64,000 nucleotides of DNA from an uncultured Bacteroidales bacterium. Its GTDB lineage: Bacteria > Bacteroidota > Bacteroidia > Bacteroidales > FEN-979. This document shows, piece by piece, positions 33,561-41,464 of this stretch (its first letter is position 1; each line of letters opens with the position of its first letter). Below the pieces are notes generated by a model that saw nothing but the letters and a program-made list of their open reading frames with translations, was not told the DNA's origin and made no database searches. Position numbers and translations under genes: made by a program. The stretch spans positions 124,001 through 188,000 of the forward strand of contig CAISRB010000024.1 of the NCBI GenBank assembly GCA_903887775.1, written 5' to 3'.

Positions 33561-33573
33561 TTCAATTATTCTT

Positions 33574-33990
33574 ATGAAAGCACCAACAAATTTATCACAC
33601 AAGCCCATCCTCACAGTTGAGGATTATGATTTTATTGATGGGAAATATGTAGAAAATACCGATGCGAAGGCATTATCAATTGGATTGTCCCAATGGAATG
33701 TAGATGATTTATCAGGAAAAGTTTGGAGACACTCTGGAAATAAATGGTCTAGGCAAAGTGAAGAATTACCCTTACATCGAATTTTAGATTTAAGTATCTT
33801 AACAATTGCATCATTTATTGAGGATCCCGAATCAGATTTTGCATTAACAAATCTTGGAGAGAAAATCATTAATAAAGAGAATTTTCACCACCTTAGTGAT
33901 TATCTTCTGGCAAACGAAAAAAGAATAAAACCAAGAGTTGAAGAAATAAAAAGAATCTCAACATTGTTTCTTGAAAAGTTGAAAAAATAA
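33574..33990 (+). CDS. DUF6530-like protein (cassette 2 gene B)
   Basis: A 138-residue soluble protein, MKAPTNLSHKPILTVEDYDF, with DAKALSIGLSQWNVDDLSGK and VWRHSGNKWSRQSEELPLHR. I recall this block as the DUF6530 family, with moderate confidence. No signal peptide. The function is unknown. It shares the cassette with a lipoprotein and is followed by a strong hairpin (33995-34041). Whether the two genes act together (for example effector and partner) cannot be judged from sequence. Confidence 0.6.
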   Translation: MKAPTNLSHKPILTVEDYDFIDGKYVENTDAKALSIGLSQWNVDDLSGKVWRHSGNKWSRQSEELPLHRILDLSILTIASFIEDPESDFALTNLGEKIINKENFHHLSDYLLANEKRIKPRVEEIKRISTLFLEKLKK

Positions 33991-33994
33991 AATT

Positions 33995-34041
33995 TTTAGC
34001 AAGCTCTTTTGCAGGTTCATCCGGCAAAAGAGCTTGCTAAA
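33995..34041. terminator. Long perfect hairpin, probable terminator
   Basis: An 18-bp perfect stem (33995-34012 with 34024-34041, arm TTTAGCAAGCTCTTTTGC) with an 11-nt loop. T-rich DNA follows on the minus-strand side, so it may end transcripts in either direction between the cassette genes and the convergent integrase gene. Confidence 0.7.
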
Positions 34042-34056
34042 TTAAATAGGCACTGT

Positions 34057-34131
34057 GCCCAACATGCCTGCAACCGTAACAAAACTAACATATTGTTGCT
34101 TTGCAAAGGCTTTGCCTTTGCTGCGTTTGAG
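34057..34131 (+). other. attC-like recombination site 2
   Basis: R'' is GCCCAAC (34057-34063). The L'' segment GCCTGCAA (34066-34073) pairs with TTGCTGC before the proposed R' GTTTGAG (34125-34131), with one bulge. An internal palindrome GCAAAGGC / GCCTTTGC (34103-34121) forms the loop structure. R' deviates from GTTRRRY, so this site is less certain than site 1. Confidence 0.5.
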
Positions 34132-34143
34132 GCCGGGCGCTAC

Positions 34144-35340
34144 CTAACTAAAGAAGGGGTGATCTTTAAGTTTTTCAGCGGTCTCAATCTTTGTGGCCCT
34201 TATATACGTAAGAAATGAACCTGTTGTCCTGTGACCGGTGATTTGCATGATATCACGCATTGGAATTCCTGCCAGGTAAGCATTGGTAGCGAAGGATCTC
34301 CTTGCTGTGTGAGTTCTGATTTCAAGCCATTTTTTAAAATTACCAGTACCAAGTTTTTTCTCGTGAGCTTTCTGACCTATCCATCTTAAAGAATCATTCG
34401 TCTTTTGGTTGGATGGGATGTAGATTGTATCGTACTTGTCCAAAATTTCCCGCACCAGTGGTTTTACCGGAATTATGACTGGTTCATTTGTTTTTTGAGT
34501 TTTAACAAATAATTTTCCGTCTTGAATATTTTCCCTTAAGACTTTTGACCAGTCCGAATGCCGAAGCCCGGTATAACAGTTCAGAACAAAAACGTCACGT
34601 ATTCTCCTGTACCCAGGAAACTCGATGGGCATTTCATAAAGTGTTCTGATTTCAGTTTCATTCAGGAAAATTGTATCTGCATCTTCTTTGAGGACTTTGA
34701 AATCCCTTTTCTGGTGGTCACGGTTTGTAGTAAGGTTATCCTGATTTGCTTCATTCATCAATCTTTTGATCCGCTTAATGTGGCTTCCTATTGTGTTTGG
34801 CATAAAGGTTTTTGCCTTCAAATAATCGGTAAATTTGATATAAAAGTCTTTGCCGATGGTATCAAAGTCGATCCGGAATGAATGCTTTTTCTCAAACTCT
34901 TCAAGATGATTCTTAAGACCACTGTAATGGTCCAAATACTCTTTGCTTATCTTATTCTTATACCGTTCCTTGAATATATCGAAATAGGTGTACAAAGTGA
35001 TTTTTTGTACAATGTTTGCCTTTTTCCTTCCGGTAAACACCTTGAAAGCGTCATTCATTTCTGAGGCTTTTCTGCTGACTTCTTCTTCAGATAGCTTGAT
35101 TCCTTTGGGGAAAAGCGTATCATATTTATCAAGAAAAAAGTTGACAGTTTCACGAAGCCTTTTATTTTCTTCAGCAAATTCTTTTACCGGTTTTACTTTC
35201 TGAGCTTCCTGATCCCACTTGCTAACAGTGACATGTACTCCAGACGAAAGTCTCAAACGCTTATGATTAAAGGTGAAAGAGATAAGTAAAAGAGCTTTTC
35301 CGTTTTTTTCTTTGTCAGGATAGAAGATTACTGATGCCAT
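34144..35340 (-). CDS. int: Prophage tyrosine integrase
   Basis: Site-specific recombinase for phage integration. ATG 35340 gives 398 residues; the in-frame GTG 35349 is less likely. The N-terminal arm-binding domain (about 1-90, MASVIFYPDKEKNGKALLLI) and a SAM-like core-binding domain (about 115-210) precede the catalytic domain with R260 (YTGLRHSDW), K283, H344-x-x-R347 (RTHTARRSFATNAYLAG), H370 (ITGHRTTG) and Y379 (FLTYIR). It is typical of Bacteroidota phage and element integrases and lacks the extra helix typical of integron IntI. Its stop lies close to attC-like site 2, and its own promoter is at 35367-35398. Confidence 0.93.
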   Translation of the reverse strand: MASVIFYPDKEKNGKALLLISFTFNHKRLRLSSGVHVTVSKWDQEAQKVKPVKEFAEENKRLRETVNFFLDKYDTLFPKGIKLSEEEVSRKASEMNDAFKVFTGRKKANIVQKITLYTYFDIFKERYKNKISKEYLDHYSGLKNHLEEFEKKHSFRIDFDTIGKDFYIKFTDYLKAKTFMPNTIGSHIKRIKRLMNEANQDNLTTNRDHQKRDFKVLKEDADTIFLNETEIRTLYEMPIEFPGYRRIRDVFVLNCYTGLRHSDWSKVLRENIQDGKLFVKTQKTNEPVIIPVKPLVREILDKYDTIYIPSNQKTNDSLRWIGQKAHEKKLGTGNFKKWLEIRTHTARRSFATNAYLAGIPMRDIMQITGHRTTGSFLTYIRATKIETAEKLKDHPFFS

Positions 35341-35354
35341 AATTTGCACTATTT

Positions 35355-35408
35355 AATTTGTCAGTTCAAAGATACGAACTGTCAACTTCTTGTACAAATT
35401 TGTCAGTA
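35355..35408 (-). promoter_or_regulatory. Integrase promoter with repeat boxes
   Basis: On the minus strand TTTG (35398-35395), 20 nt, then TATCTTTG (35374-35367) is a canonical Bacteroidota promoter. The start codon follows at 35340. Around it AATTTGTCAGT occurs twice directly (35355-35365 and 35396-35406) and CAGTTC / GAACTG (35362-35367 / 35376-35381) form an inverted repeat over the -7 box. These are candidate integrase or repressor sites. The right attachment site should lie nearby. Confidence 0.65.
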
Positions 35409-35547
35409 AAAGTGGTTAATCACAGGTAAACGTCTGTAAACATGATTTAATATTATGTAGTAATGACGGGTATTACAAACGTATTGACTTGATTATCAAA
35501 ATGCCCTATATGATCCTTTCGGGGTCACAGATTGTTGTATAATTCTT

Positions 35548-36267
35548 TTAGCGGGAAGGTAACTTAAATACCTTTTCATCGACCGGCCTGTTCAGCACGA
35601 TGGAATCAAACTGAACGGCGTTCAGGGGCTGGCCTCCCATCTGGTTTTCGACAGTAAATGCAAAAGGGATACCTTCAATATTTTTATAGTCACGGTACAA
35701 AATGTCCATTTTGACCTCATTCCCTCTGACAAGCCGGGTGTACTGCCTTTTCAGGAGCAGAAAACTCATCTTATCTATAGAATAAAATTCAAGCCCTCCG
35801 TCTTTCCGGGTTACCTTTAACTTATAAGCCAGGGCATGTTCAAGAGTATCGGTGCCGGCAAGTTCCACGAGGTGGCCCTTGGCTTTCCACTGGAACAACA
35901 GCCCGTCAAAATCAGCTTTTACTTTAATGTCTTTCAGCCTGTCGTCGGGCATTGGCTGTGGTTTGGGATTCCCGGTCCAGGGAGCCGTCATCCATGCGTT
36001 ACTGCCGTCATATGCCTGGTAGGCAGTCATATCGGCCACATCAAATTCCTGCAGGAACTTGTCGGGGCGCATCCTCACCGTTTTGATCGGCATCAGGTCC
36101 TGCTGAACCAGGGTGCCGTATGAGATAATGGTGTTGACTTTCTGCAATTTATCATAAGCGGCAGCTTTGAAATATTTCTGCAGTACCTCATCCAGTGTTA
36201 ATTCCTGGGAATGGACTGCGGATGGCATGATGAACAACAAGCCAATGATTGCAACTATGTTTTTCAT
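35548..36267 (-). CDS. LolA-like periplasmic/outer-membrane sorting protein
   Basis: A 239-residue protein with signal peptide MKNIVAIIGLLFIMPSAVHS. The mature part (LTLDEVLQKYFKAAAYDKLQ, later AFTVENQMGGQPLNAVQFDS) has the half-barrel pattern of LolA/LolB-type lipid- or lipoprotein-binding proteins. A direct lipoprotein-carrier role is not proven. The first chromosomal gene beyond the prophage, it lies 20 nt downstream of the PQQ-propeller gene and probably shares its transcript. Confidence 0.65.
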   Translation of the reverse strand: MKNIVAIIGLLFIMPSAVHSQELTLDEVLQKYFKAAAYDKLQKVNTIISYGTLVQQDLMPIKTVRMRPDKFLQEFDVADMTAYQAYDGSNAWMTAPWTGNPKPQPMPDDRLKDIKVKADFDGLLFQWKAKGHLVELAGTDTLEHALAYKLKVTRKDGGLEFYSIDKMSFLLLKRQYTRLVRGNEVKMDILYRDYKNIEGIPFAFTVENQMGGQPLNAVQFDSIVLNRPVDEKVFKLPSR

Positions 36268-36287
36268 ATGAACGGTATATGAGGAGA

Positions 36288-37511
36288 TTACAATTTCTTT
36301 CTGATGTCGTAGGCAAGTAACGATTTTCCATGCCTTACATATAAAATTCCGTTGTTGATGACCGGATGGGCATAGTGGGCTTTGCTGCCTTTCGTGATCT
36401 TAAAGGAGCTAACAAGATCCATTTTGGCTCCCCCGGGTTTGACCAGTCCCACCTGGCCTTTCTCATTGTAGAGATAGAGCATGCCATCGGCAGTCACGGT
36501 CACCCCCTTGTCAAATTTCAGTGAATCTGTTATTTTTCCTGTATTGGTTTCCTCTGAATACCAGTACCGCCTGCCATAACTGGCCGTATACAAATAATCG
36601 TTGATCTTGATGAACCCTCCCATAGTATTGTCGCAGCCCTGGTTTCTCCACACTTCTGTGATCTCTGTGCCGTCGTCATTGAGTTTCAGTTTCACCGAGC
36701 CATTGCCGTCGCCTGTAATATAATACAGGAAACCATTCTCAAACCAGGGCGTATTGATGTGCACATCGCCTTCACCATCCTGTTTGTGCGACCATAACAG
36801 CTTCCCGTCTTTCGTATCGATACCCAGTAATGCGCTTTTTGAAAAGGTCACGAGAATGTCACGCTGAGGCAGTTTAACCAGCTGGGGTGAGCAGTAAGCG
36901 GGGATCTGGCTTAACCCTTTACAGGTCCAGAGGATTTTACCACTGAAACGGTCCAGGGCCACGACGTTGGTGTCGGCCCCACCGGGCATGCAGAATACCT
37001 TATCGCCATCCGCCAGGACAGATTCTGAAAGACCAAAGCGGTTGATCCTGCCGTGAAGGTCTTTGATCATATCGACCGACCATATGGTTTTTCCGGTCTT
37101 CATCTCGATACAGGCTACGGTACCCCATCCTGCCGTGACATAAATAAGATCACCGGCAATCGTCGGGGTTGACCGGTCCCCCGGATAATTCTGCATCCAT
37201 TCCTTGCCAATCCTGGCTTTCCAGAGAAATTTCCCCGAAAGATCAAGTGCAAAGAGGTAATTGACAGTGTCGATCTCCCCATTGATAAAAATATTCTTTG
37301 ATGTGATGACCGGCGAACCGTATCCATTGCCAAGGCCATCGAATTCCCAAAGCAGATCGGGACCGGCTTCGGGCCAGCTTGTTAACAGGTTGGTGCCGGG
37401 ATATGTCCCGTTGCGGTCTGCGCCCCGCCACTGCAGGACTTCCTGGGCTGACACCATGAAGGGAAAAGCAAGCAATAATGACAGGTAAATAAGTAAACGA
37501 CATCTTCTCAT
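36288..37511 (-). CDS. PQQ-binding-like beta-propeller protein
   Basis: A 407-residue secreted protein; signal peptide MRRCRLLIYLSLLLAFPFMV with cleavage near AQ. The mature part has repeated beta-propeller blades with W-containing patterns (LFALDLSGKFLWKARIG, VVALDRFSGKILWTCKG, LLGIDTKDGKLLWSHKQDGE), as in PQQ-dependent dehydrogenase-type and BamB-like proteins. Cofactor-binding residues of true quinoprotein dehydrogenases are not visible, so a structural or scaffolding role is more likely. It probably forms an operon with the LolA-like gene. Confidence 0.8.
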   Translation of the reverse strand: MRRCRLLIYLSLLLAFPFMVSAQEVLQWRGADRNGTYPGTNLLTSWPEAGPDLLWEFDGLGNGYGSPVITSKNIFINGEIDTVNYLFALDLSGKFLWKARIGKEWMQNYPGDRSTPTIAGDLIYVTAGWGTVACIEMKTGKTIWSVDMIKDLHGRINRFGLSESVLADGDKVFCMPGGADTNVVALDRFSGKILWTCKGLSQIPAYCSPQLVKLPQRDILVTFSKSALLGIDTKDGKLLWSHKQDGEGDVHINTPWFENGFLYYITGDGNGSVKLKLNDDGTEITEVWRNQGCDNTMGGFIKINDYLYTASYGRRYWYSEETNTGKITDSLKFDKGVTVTADGMLYLYNEKGQVGLVKPGGAKMDLVSSFKITKGSKAHYAHPVINNGILYVRHGKSLLAYDIRKKL

Positions 37512-37530
37512 GTTCAGTATTGTTAAAATT

Positions 37531-37538
37531 CAAAAATA
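37531..37538 (-). promoter_or_regulatory. Candidate -7 box for the propeller gene
   Basis: TATTTTTG on the minus strand, 19 nt before the start codon. A TTTA -33-like box lies 21 nt upstream. Confidence 0.35.
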
Positions 37539-37592
37539 CTGCATCATGAGATAATAGCCTAAACAAATCGGTGATCCTGTAATTTTAATCGG

Positions 37593-38507
37593 CTAGTCAA
37601 GGTACACCCCGGTGCCCACGACCAGGACATCTCCTTTGATAATGATTTTCTTTACAAAGGAGGATTTGCGGACCGGTTTGGTCGTGCCGGGTTTGGGCCA
37701 GAGGTAATCGACCCAGCCCTGGCCGTTATCAACTGCAACTTTAACTATATCCTGGATAAAAAGTTTACCGTTGGCATCTTTCATGTCTTTTTGATTCCTG
37801 CCTTCGAGCGATGGGTCTGCCGGGTTAACAAAGGTGTTGTATAAGGTATCAAGAACAAACACATAAGTGTCCTTGTAAACAAATTCCGAAGAAGTATCCT
37901 TGAGTATACGGAAGGCATCCTTTCCCATCGTCCGGATCAGGCTCAGGGCGTCATTCACCGCATCTACTGCAAATTCTTTTTCCATATGCATATCGTACAG
38001 CCCTGAACCTACCACGTAGATTGATCCTGAAGAAGCCCTTGACAGTTTAACATATGATGTTTTCCAGGAGGGTGTGGTTTTTCCGGGTTTCACCCATTTA
38101 TAATGGGTCCAACCGCATTGCCCGATCCCCAGTGCTTTCCTTATAAACCATTGAACAATAGGTTTACCGTTGACATCCTGTAGCTCGTACTCATTTTTAC
38201 CGATCAATGAAGGATCTTCATGAACATAGATATCCCCTTTTAATCCACAGACAAAAATGTAGGTTTCTCCGCTCCTCCAGCGGCTGCCGTTGGTCATGAA
38301 TTCCTTGAATGCCTGCTCCCCTTTTTGTGTGACCTCCGACGCTGCATCATTTACCAGGTTCACGAGATTTATGGTTTCCTGGAATTTGTATTTAGATCCC
38401 TGTGCGAATAGTTTTCCACTGCTGAAACAGCTTATTCCGCTCATCAACAGCAGAACGGCGGTGGTCCAAAGTACAGCCGTTTTCCGGATTGTGATAGGGG
38501 TTTTCAT
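37593..38507 (-). CDS. Exported protein with two single Cache domains
   Basis: A 304-residue protein. The N-terminal hydrophobic segment (ILLMSG-like region, about residues 14-36, ending at FAQ) suggests a signal peptide. Two repeats resemble sCache_2 modules (about 40-165 and 175-300): ...GETYIFVCGLKGDIYVHEDP, IYVVGSGLYD and ...TYVFVLDTLYNTFVNPADPS, LVVGTGVYLD. Cache domains bind small ligands outside the cytoplasm. There is no enzymatic or signalling domain in the chain, so it may feed a ligand signal to the sensor kinase encoded just downstream of its promoter region. The kinase gene lies 128 nt upstream on the same strand. Confidence 0.75.
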   Translation of the reverse strand: MKTPITIRKTAVLWTTAVLLLMSGISCFSSGKLFAQGSKYKFQETINLVNLVNDAASEVTQKGEQAFKEFMTNGSRWRSGETYIFVCGLKGDIYVHEDPSLIGKNEYELQDVNGKPIVQWFIRKALGIGQCGWTHYKWVKPGKTTPSWKTSYVKLSRASSGSIYVVGSGLYDMHMEKEFAVDAVNDALSLIRTMGKDAFRILKDTSSEFVYKDTYVFVLDTLYNTFVNPADPSLEGRNQKDMKDANGKLFIQDIVKVAVDNGQGWVDYLWPKPGTTKPVRKSSFVKKIIIKGDVLVVGTGVYLD

Positions 38508-38635
38508 TAAATCTGAATTAACACGTAAATATAATAAAAATCGATGTGAAAGTCAAGTTGCCTTATTTGACTGTATTCCTGAAGGTTAACATTGCATGAT
38601 CCTGCTTGTGTTCAGGCAATAATCAGAAAACCGGA

Positions 38636-40819
38636 TCAGGCCAGTTGCTTGCTGACGATCTTATACAGGTCAGTTACCATAAATGGTTTCATCATATATT
38701 CTGTAACCCCTGCCAGCTGAAACTTCTCAATCTCATCCTGGATGAGGTTGGCAGAAAGGATTATGATTGGAACATCTTTATTATGAGGTCGGAATGAGCG
38801 CCGTATTTGCCTTGTTAATTCAATGCCATCCATTTCGGGCATGTATACATCACTTAGTACAAGATGGTATTTTTTCGATTTAAACAGCCCTAAGGCTTCA
38901 GCGCCATTCCTTGCCTTATCGACCGCGACCCCCCACTTCTTAAAAATAGATTCGAGGAGGACCAGGTTGATTTCCGTGTCATCAGCAACCAGGATATTTT
39001 TATCCTTGAAAATGCTGTAATCGAACACGATCTCAGCAGGGACAGGATCTTCAGGCTTCCCGATAAAAGTCTGGTAGGGAATTGTAAATGAAAACGTTGA
39101 GCCTTCGCCTTTTTTACTGCTTACCCATATTTTACCTCCCTGTTGTTCAACGATCTTTTTGCATATCGGAAGACCTAAACCGGTTCCTATGATCCACTTT
39201 TTCGATGATTGCTCGTGAACCTGGGAAAATTCACTGAACACTTCATTCAGTTTATCCTCATCAATTCCAATTCCCTGATCCGCCACATCAACCAGCAGTG
39301 TGTTCTTCCCTTTCCGGGAGTCCGCTGAAATGCTTATTGTTATCTTACCCTTTTCAGAATACTTGATTGCATTATTCACGAGGTTTATCAAAACCTGTTT
39401 CAAGCGCATCTCATCTCCCACAAAGCAAAGATTTTCCTTTAAATTCACAATCAGTTCAATTTGCATTCCTTTCTTCTCGGCAAGCGCGCGAAGGCTGTGT
39501 ATAACCTGCTCAAAGACAGGTTTTACGAGGAATGAATGCCGCAAAAAGCGAAATTTCCCTGAATCCAGTTTCGACAGGTCAAGGATATCGTTTACAGTAC
39601 TTAACAATACATCAGAAGAGCTCAACATGGCCTGAATAAATTTCTGCTGATCTGCATTGAGGTTTGTTTCCTTCATCTGCTCTGCAAACCCGATAATCGA
39701 AGTTAAGGGAGTCCTTAATTCATGGCTCATAAAAGCGAGAAACTTGCTTTTTTCGCTCGCTTCATCTTCAGCTTTCTTTCTGGCGGCAATGATTTTTTTC
39801 TGGTATTTAATGATCTGCCTTATATTCCAGGAAATCAGAAATGTCAGTAAAAAAGCCAGGGCGATGCTCCCAAGTATACAAAGTTCGATAATATAGGAAT
39901 TTCTCAGGATATTGACGACCGCAAGTGTGTGGATTTTTTCTTTGCGAACCTGGTTATCATGCTTCAGTTCCTTGAAAATACTGGCAATGCTGCTCATTAA
40001 CCTGGAATTAAGTTCAATCAGCGATTTTTCTTTTAACTTGATCTGTTCGTTGAGCTGATACTGTGTCCTTAACAGGTTTTCATAATATTCGTTTGTCTGA
40101 CGGGCAACTTCCTTACCAATATCTGCCATAGTTATGGGGGAATCTGCCTTTATTGGATTTTCTGGTGTAACTGATTTAACAATGACTTGTTTATGAACTT
40201 TTGTCGTTTGTTTTTCTCCGACAAAAAAAGCCTTGATTTTGGCGAACAATCCTTTTTTCTTCGTAGTTTGTTCAGTACTCAGGTTAATGGTGTCTACAGA
40301 AAGCATTGAAAGGTCCGGGTTGTATTTTTTTATTTCAGTAAGATCAGGTTTTGGTTTGCTTTCAGCAAAGGTTTGAAGGGAATTCGCATTGCTCAGGAGG
40401 GAATCAGCCAGCCTGCGCAACCTCCCAAAACTGGCGAGCATGACCTCTTTTTCTTTTGTCCCGTTCTGTATAGAATAGATTGAATTTGTATGTCCTGATC
40501 GGGAGCTCAAACTGGCTTGAAGTGCCATAGTCAGTGAATCCATAGTTTTCAGCTGGCGGCTGTAATTATCGAACGACTCCTTGCTGAACGAAAGAGTATA
40601 AAGCCTAAAGTAATTGTCGACTTTGTAAACCTGCTGAACACATTGATCAAGAAGCTCAAGGGGCTGATCTTTTTCACGAAGGATACGGGCAGCCTCTGCA
40701 ATGTTCTTCTGGGATTTGTTTTGAATTATATATGTTACGCTTCCGAAAGCAATCATTACAGCAAGCAGCAGCATAACCAATGCCCTGAGAAAATGAATGA
40801 TTCCGGGAGTTTTGCCCAT
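38636..40819 (-). CDS. Hybrid sensor histidine kinase / response regulator
   Basis: A 727-residue membrane sensor. TM1 at about 12-32 and TM2 at about 310-332 enclose a periplasmic helical region. Then follow HisKA (FMSHELRTPLTS, phospho-acceptor H366), the ATPase domain (N box NLVNNAIKYSEKG with N482/N483, G1 DQGIGI, G2 GTGLGL) and a C-terminal receiver (LVLSDVYMPEMDG with D657). The phosphorelay output is not in the window. A Cache-domain protein is encoded next to it on the same strand, a plausible accessory sensor. Confidence 0.92.
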   Translation of the reverse strand: MGKTPGIIHFLRALVMLLLAVMIAFGSVTYIIQNKSQKNIAEAARILREKDQPLELLDQCVQQVYKVDNYFRLYTLSFSKESFDNYSRQLKTMDSLTMALQASLSSRSGHTNSIYSIQNGTKEKEVMLASFGRLRRLADSLLSNANSLQTFAESKPKPDLTEIKKYNPDLSMLSVDTINLSTEQTTKKKGLFAKIKAFFVGEKQTTKVHKQVIVKSVTPENPIKADSPITMADIGKEVARQTNEYYENLLRTQYQLNEQIKLKEKSLIELNSRLMSSIASIFKELKHDNQVRKEKIHTLAVVNILRNSYIIELCILGSIALAFLLTFLISWNIRQIIKYQKKIIAARKKAEDEASEKSKFLAFMSHELRTPLTSIIGFAEQMKETNLNADQQKFIQAMLSSSDVLLSTVNDILDLSKLDSGKFRFLRHSFLVKPVFEQVIHSLRALAEKKGMQIELIVNLKENLCFVGDEMRLKQVLINLVNNAIKYSEKGKITISISADSRKGKNTLLVDVADQGIGIDEDKLNEVFSEFSQVHEQSSKKWIIGTGLGLPICKKIVEQQGGKIWVSSKKGEGSTFSFTIPYQTFIGKPEDPVPAEIVFDYSIFKDKNILVADDTEINLVLLESIFKKWGVAVDKARNGAEALGLFKSKKYHLVLSDVYMPEMDGIELTRQIRRSFRPHNKDVPIIILSANLIQDEIEKFQLAGVTEYMMKPFMVTDLYKIVSKQLA

Positions 40820-40953
40820 CCTCGAATATTTATGGGAGCAAGATAATAATAAAATACACCAAAATCAATACATGCATATGTAATATCCGATTATAAACAT
40901 TATAAGTTTTTAAGTACTTTAGCCGGCGATCAAGCTTTTCTTATCCTTGCGAC

Positions 40954-41421
40954 ATGGTTAAATCAAAAATCCTATTACCCCGGTATTTCAGGTATATCGG
41001 GATCTTCCTTACAATGGCTGGTATTGTAATGTCGGTTATCAGGTTTGGCTATGGAATAAAACCTGATTTTCTTGAGGTGAAAGTATTCGTTGTATATGCA
41101 GCCTATCTTCAGACTTCAGAGTTCAGGTTTATTACAAATAATATCAGCGAAGAAATTTGCGGGATAACGCTTTTGCTTGGTTTGAGTTTCCTGGCGTTTT
41201 CAAGGTTTAAAACCGAAACTGAGGAACTCTGGGTTTTACGGACAAAAGCCTTCATGTATTCTTTCTACTCGCTCACCATTCTGATGATTTTCTGCCTTGT
41301 TTTCATCTATGGATGGGGTTTTTTGATAGTTATGACAGCAAACATCATCCTGTACCTGTTAATTTACAATATTTGGTTTCATTTATTTTTCTTCCGTGCT
41401 TCACGAGAAGTTTCGGATTGA
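40954..41421 (+). CDS. Small integral membrane protein, unknown
   Basis: 155 residues with four hydrophobic segments (IGIFLTMAGIVMSVIRF, ICGITLLLGLSFLAF, AFMYSFYSLTILMIFCLVFI and FLIVMTANIILYLLIYNIWF) and short charged loops. No known family recognised. It lies between a divergently transcribed kinase gene and the C10 peptidase gene. Confidence 0.7.
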   Translation: MVKSKILLPRYFRYIGIFLTMAGIVMSVIRFGYGIKPDFLEVKVFVVYAAYLQTSEFRFITNNISEEICGITLLLGLSFLAFSRFKTETEELWVLRTKAFMYSFYSLTILMIFCLVFIYGWGFLIVMTANIILYLLIYNIWFHLFFFRASREVSD

Positions 41422-41464
41422 TATTCCTGATTCAGAAACTTTCAGATTAAATATTTATAACAGT

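Larger units (their letters stand above)
32220..34125 (+). mobile_element. Integron-like gene cassette 2
   Basis: An element of about 1.9 kb with two genes. Its left end, GTTGGGCACAATGCC (32220-32234), matches as inverted repeat 34049-34063 with one difference, at position 11, exactly as in cassette 1. It ends at the predicted G-TT of attC site 2 (34125/34126). It is AT-rich and unlike the phage DNA around it. Confidence 0.65.
1..35400. mobile_element. Integrated prophage, right part (left end outside window)
   Basis: Terminase, portal, lysis, tape measure, tail fibre and tyrosine integrase genes lie in one block with the integrase as the last phage gene, on the opposite strand. Chromosomal housekeeping and envelope genes begin at 35548. 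The right attachment site should therefore lie in about 35341-35547, beside the integrase promoter. The left attachment site is outside the window, so the core repeat cannot be identified. The block includes an 11.5-kb cargo region (2368-13535) and two integron-like cassettes (31546-34125). The exact right edge is inferred. Confidence 0.85.

Noticed and set aside
34009-34218. 69-residue plus-strand frame
   Set aside because: It runs through a perfect hairpin, the attC-like site 2 and the end of the integrase gene, so it is a by-product of structure.
34144-35340. Integrase considered as an integron integrase for the cassettes
   Set aside because: Length, N-terminal domain and lack of the IntI-specific helix match phage-type integrases. 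The cassettes are treated as an array without its own IntI.
35505-35540. Possible tRNA fragment as phage integration target (around TGATCCTTTCGGGGTCA)
   Set aside because: Only a short imperfect hairpin. No tRNA cloverleaf can be drawn.
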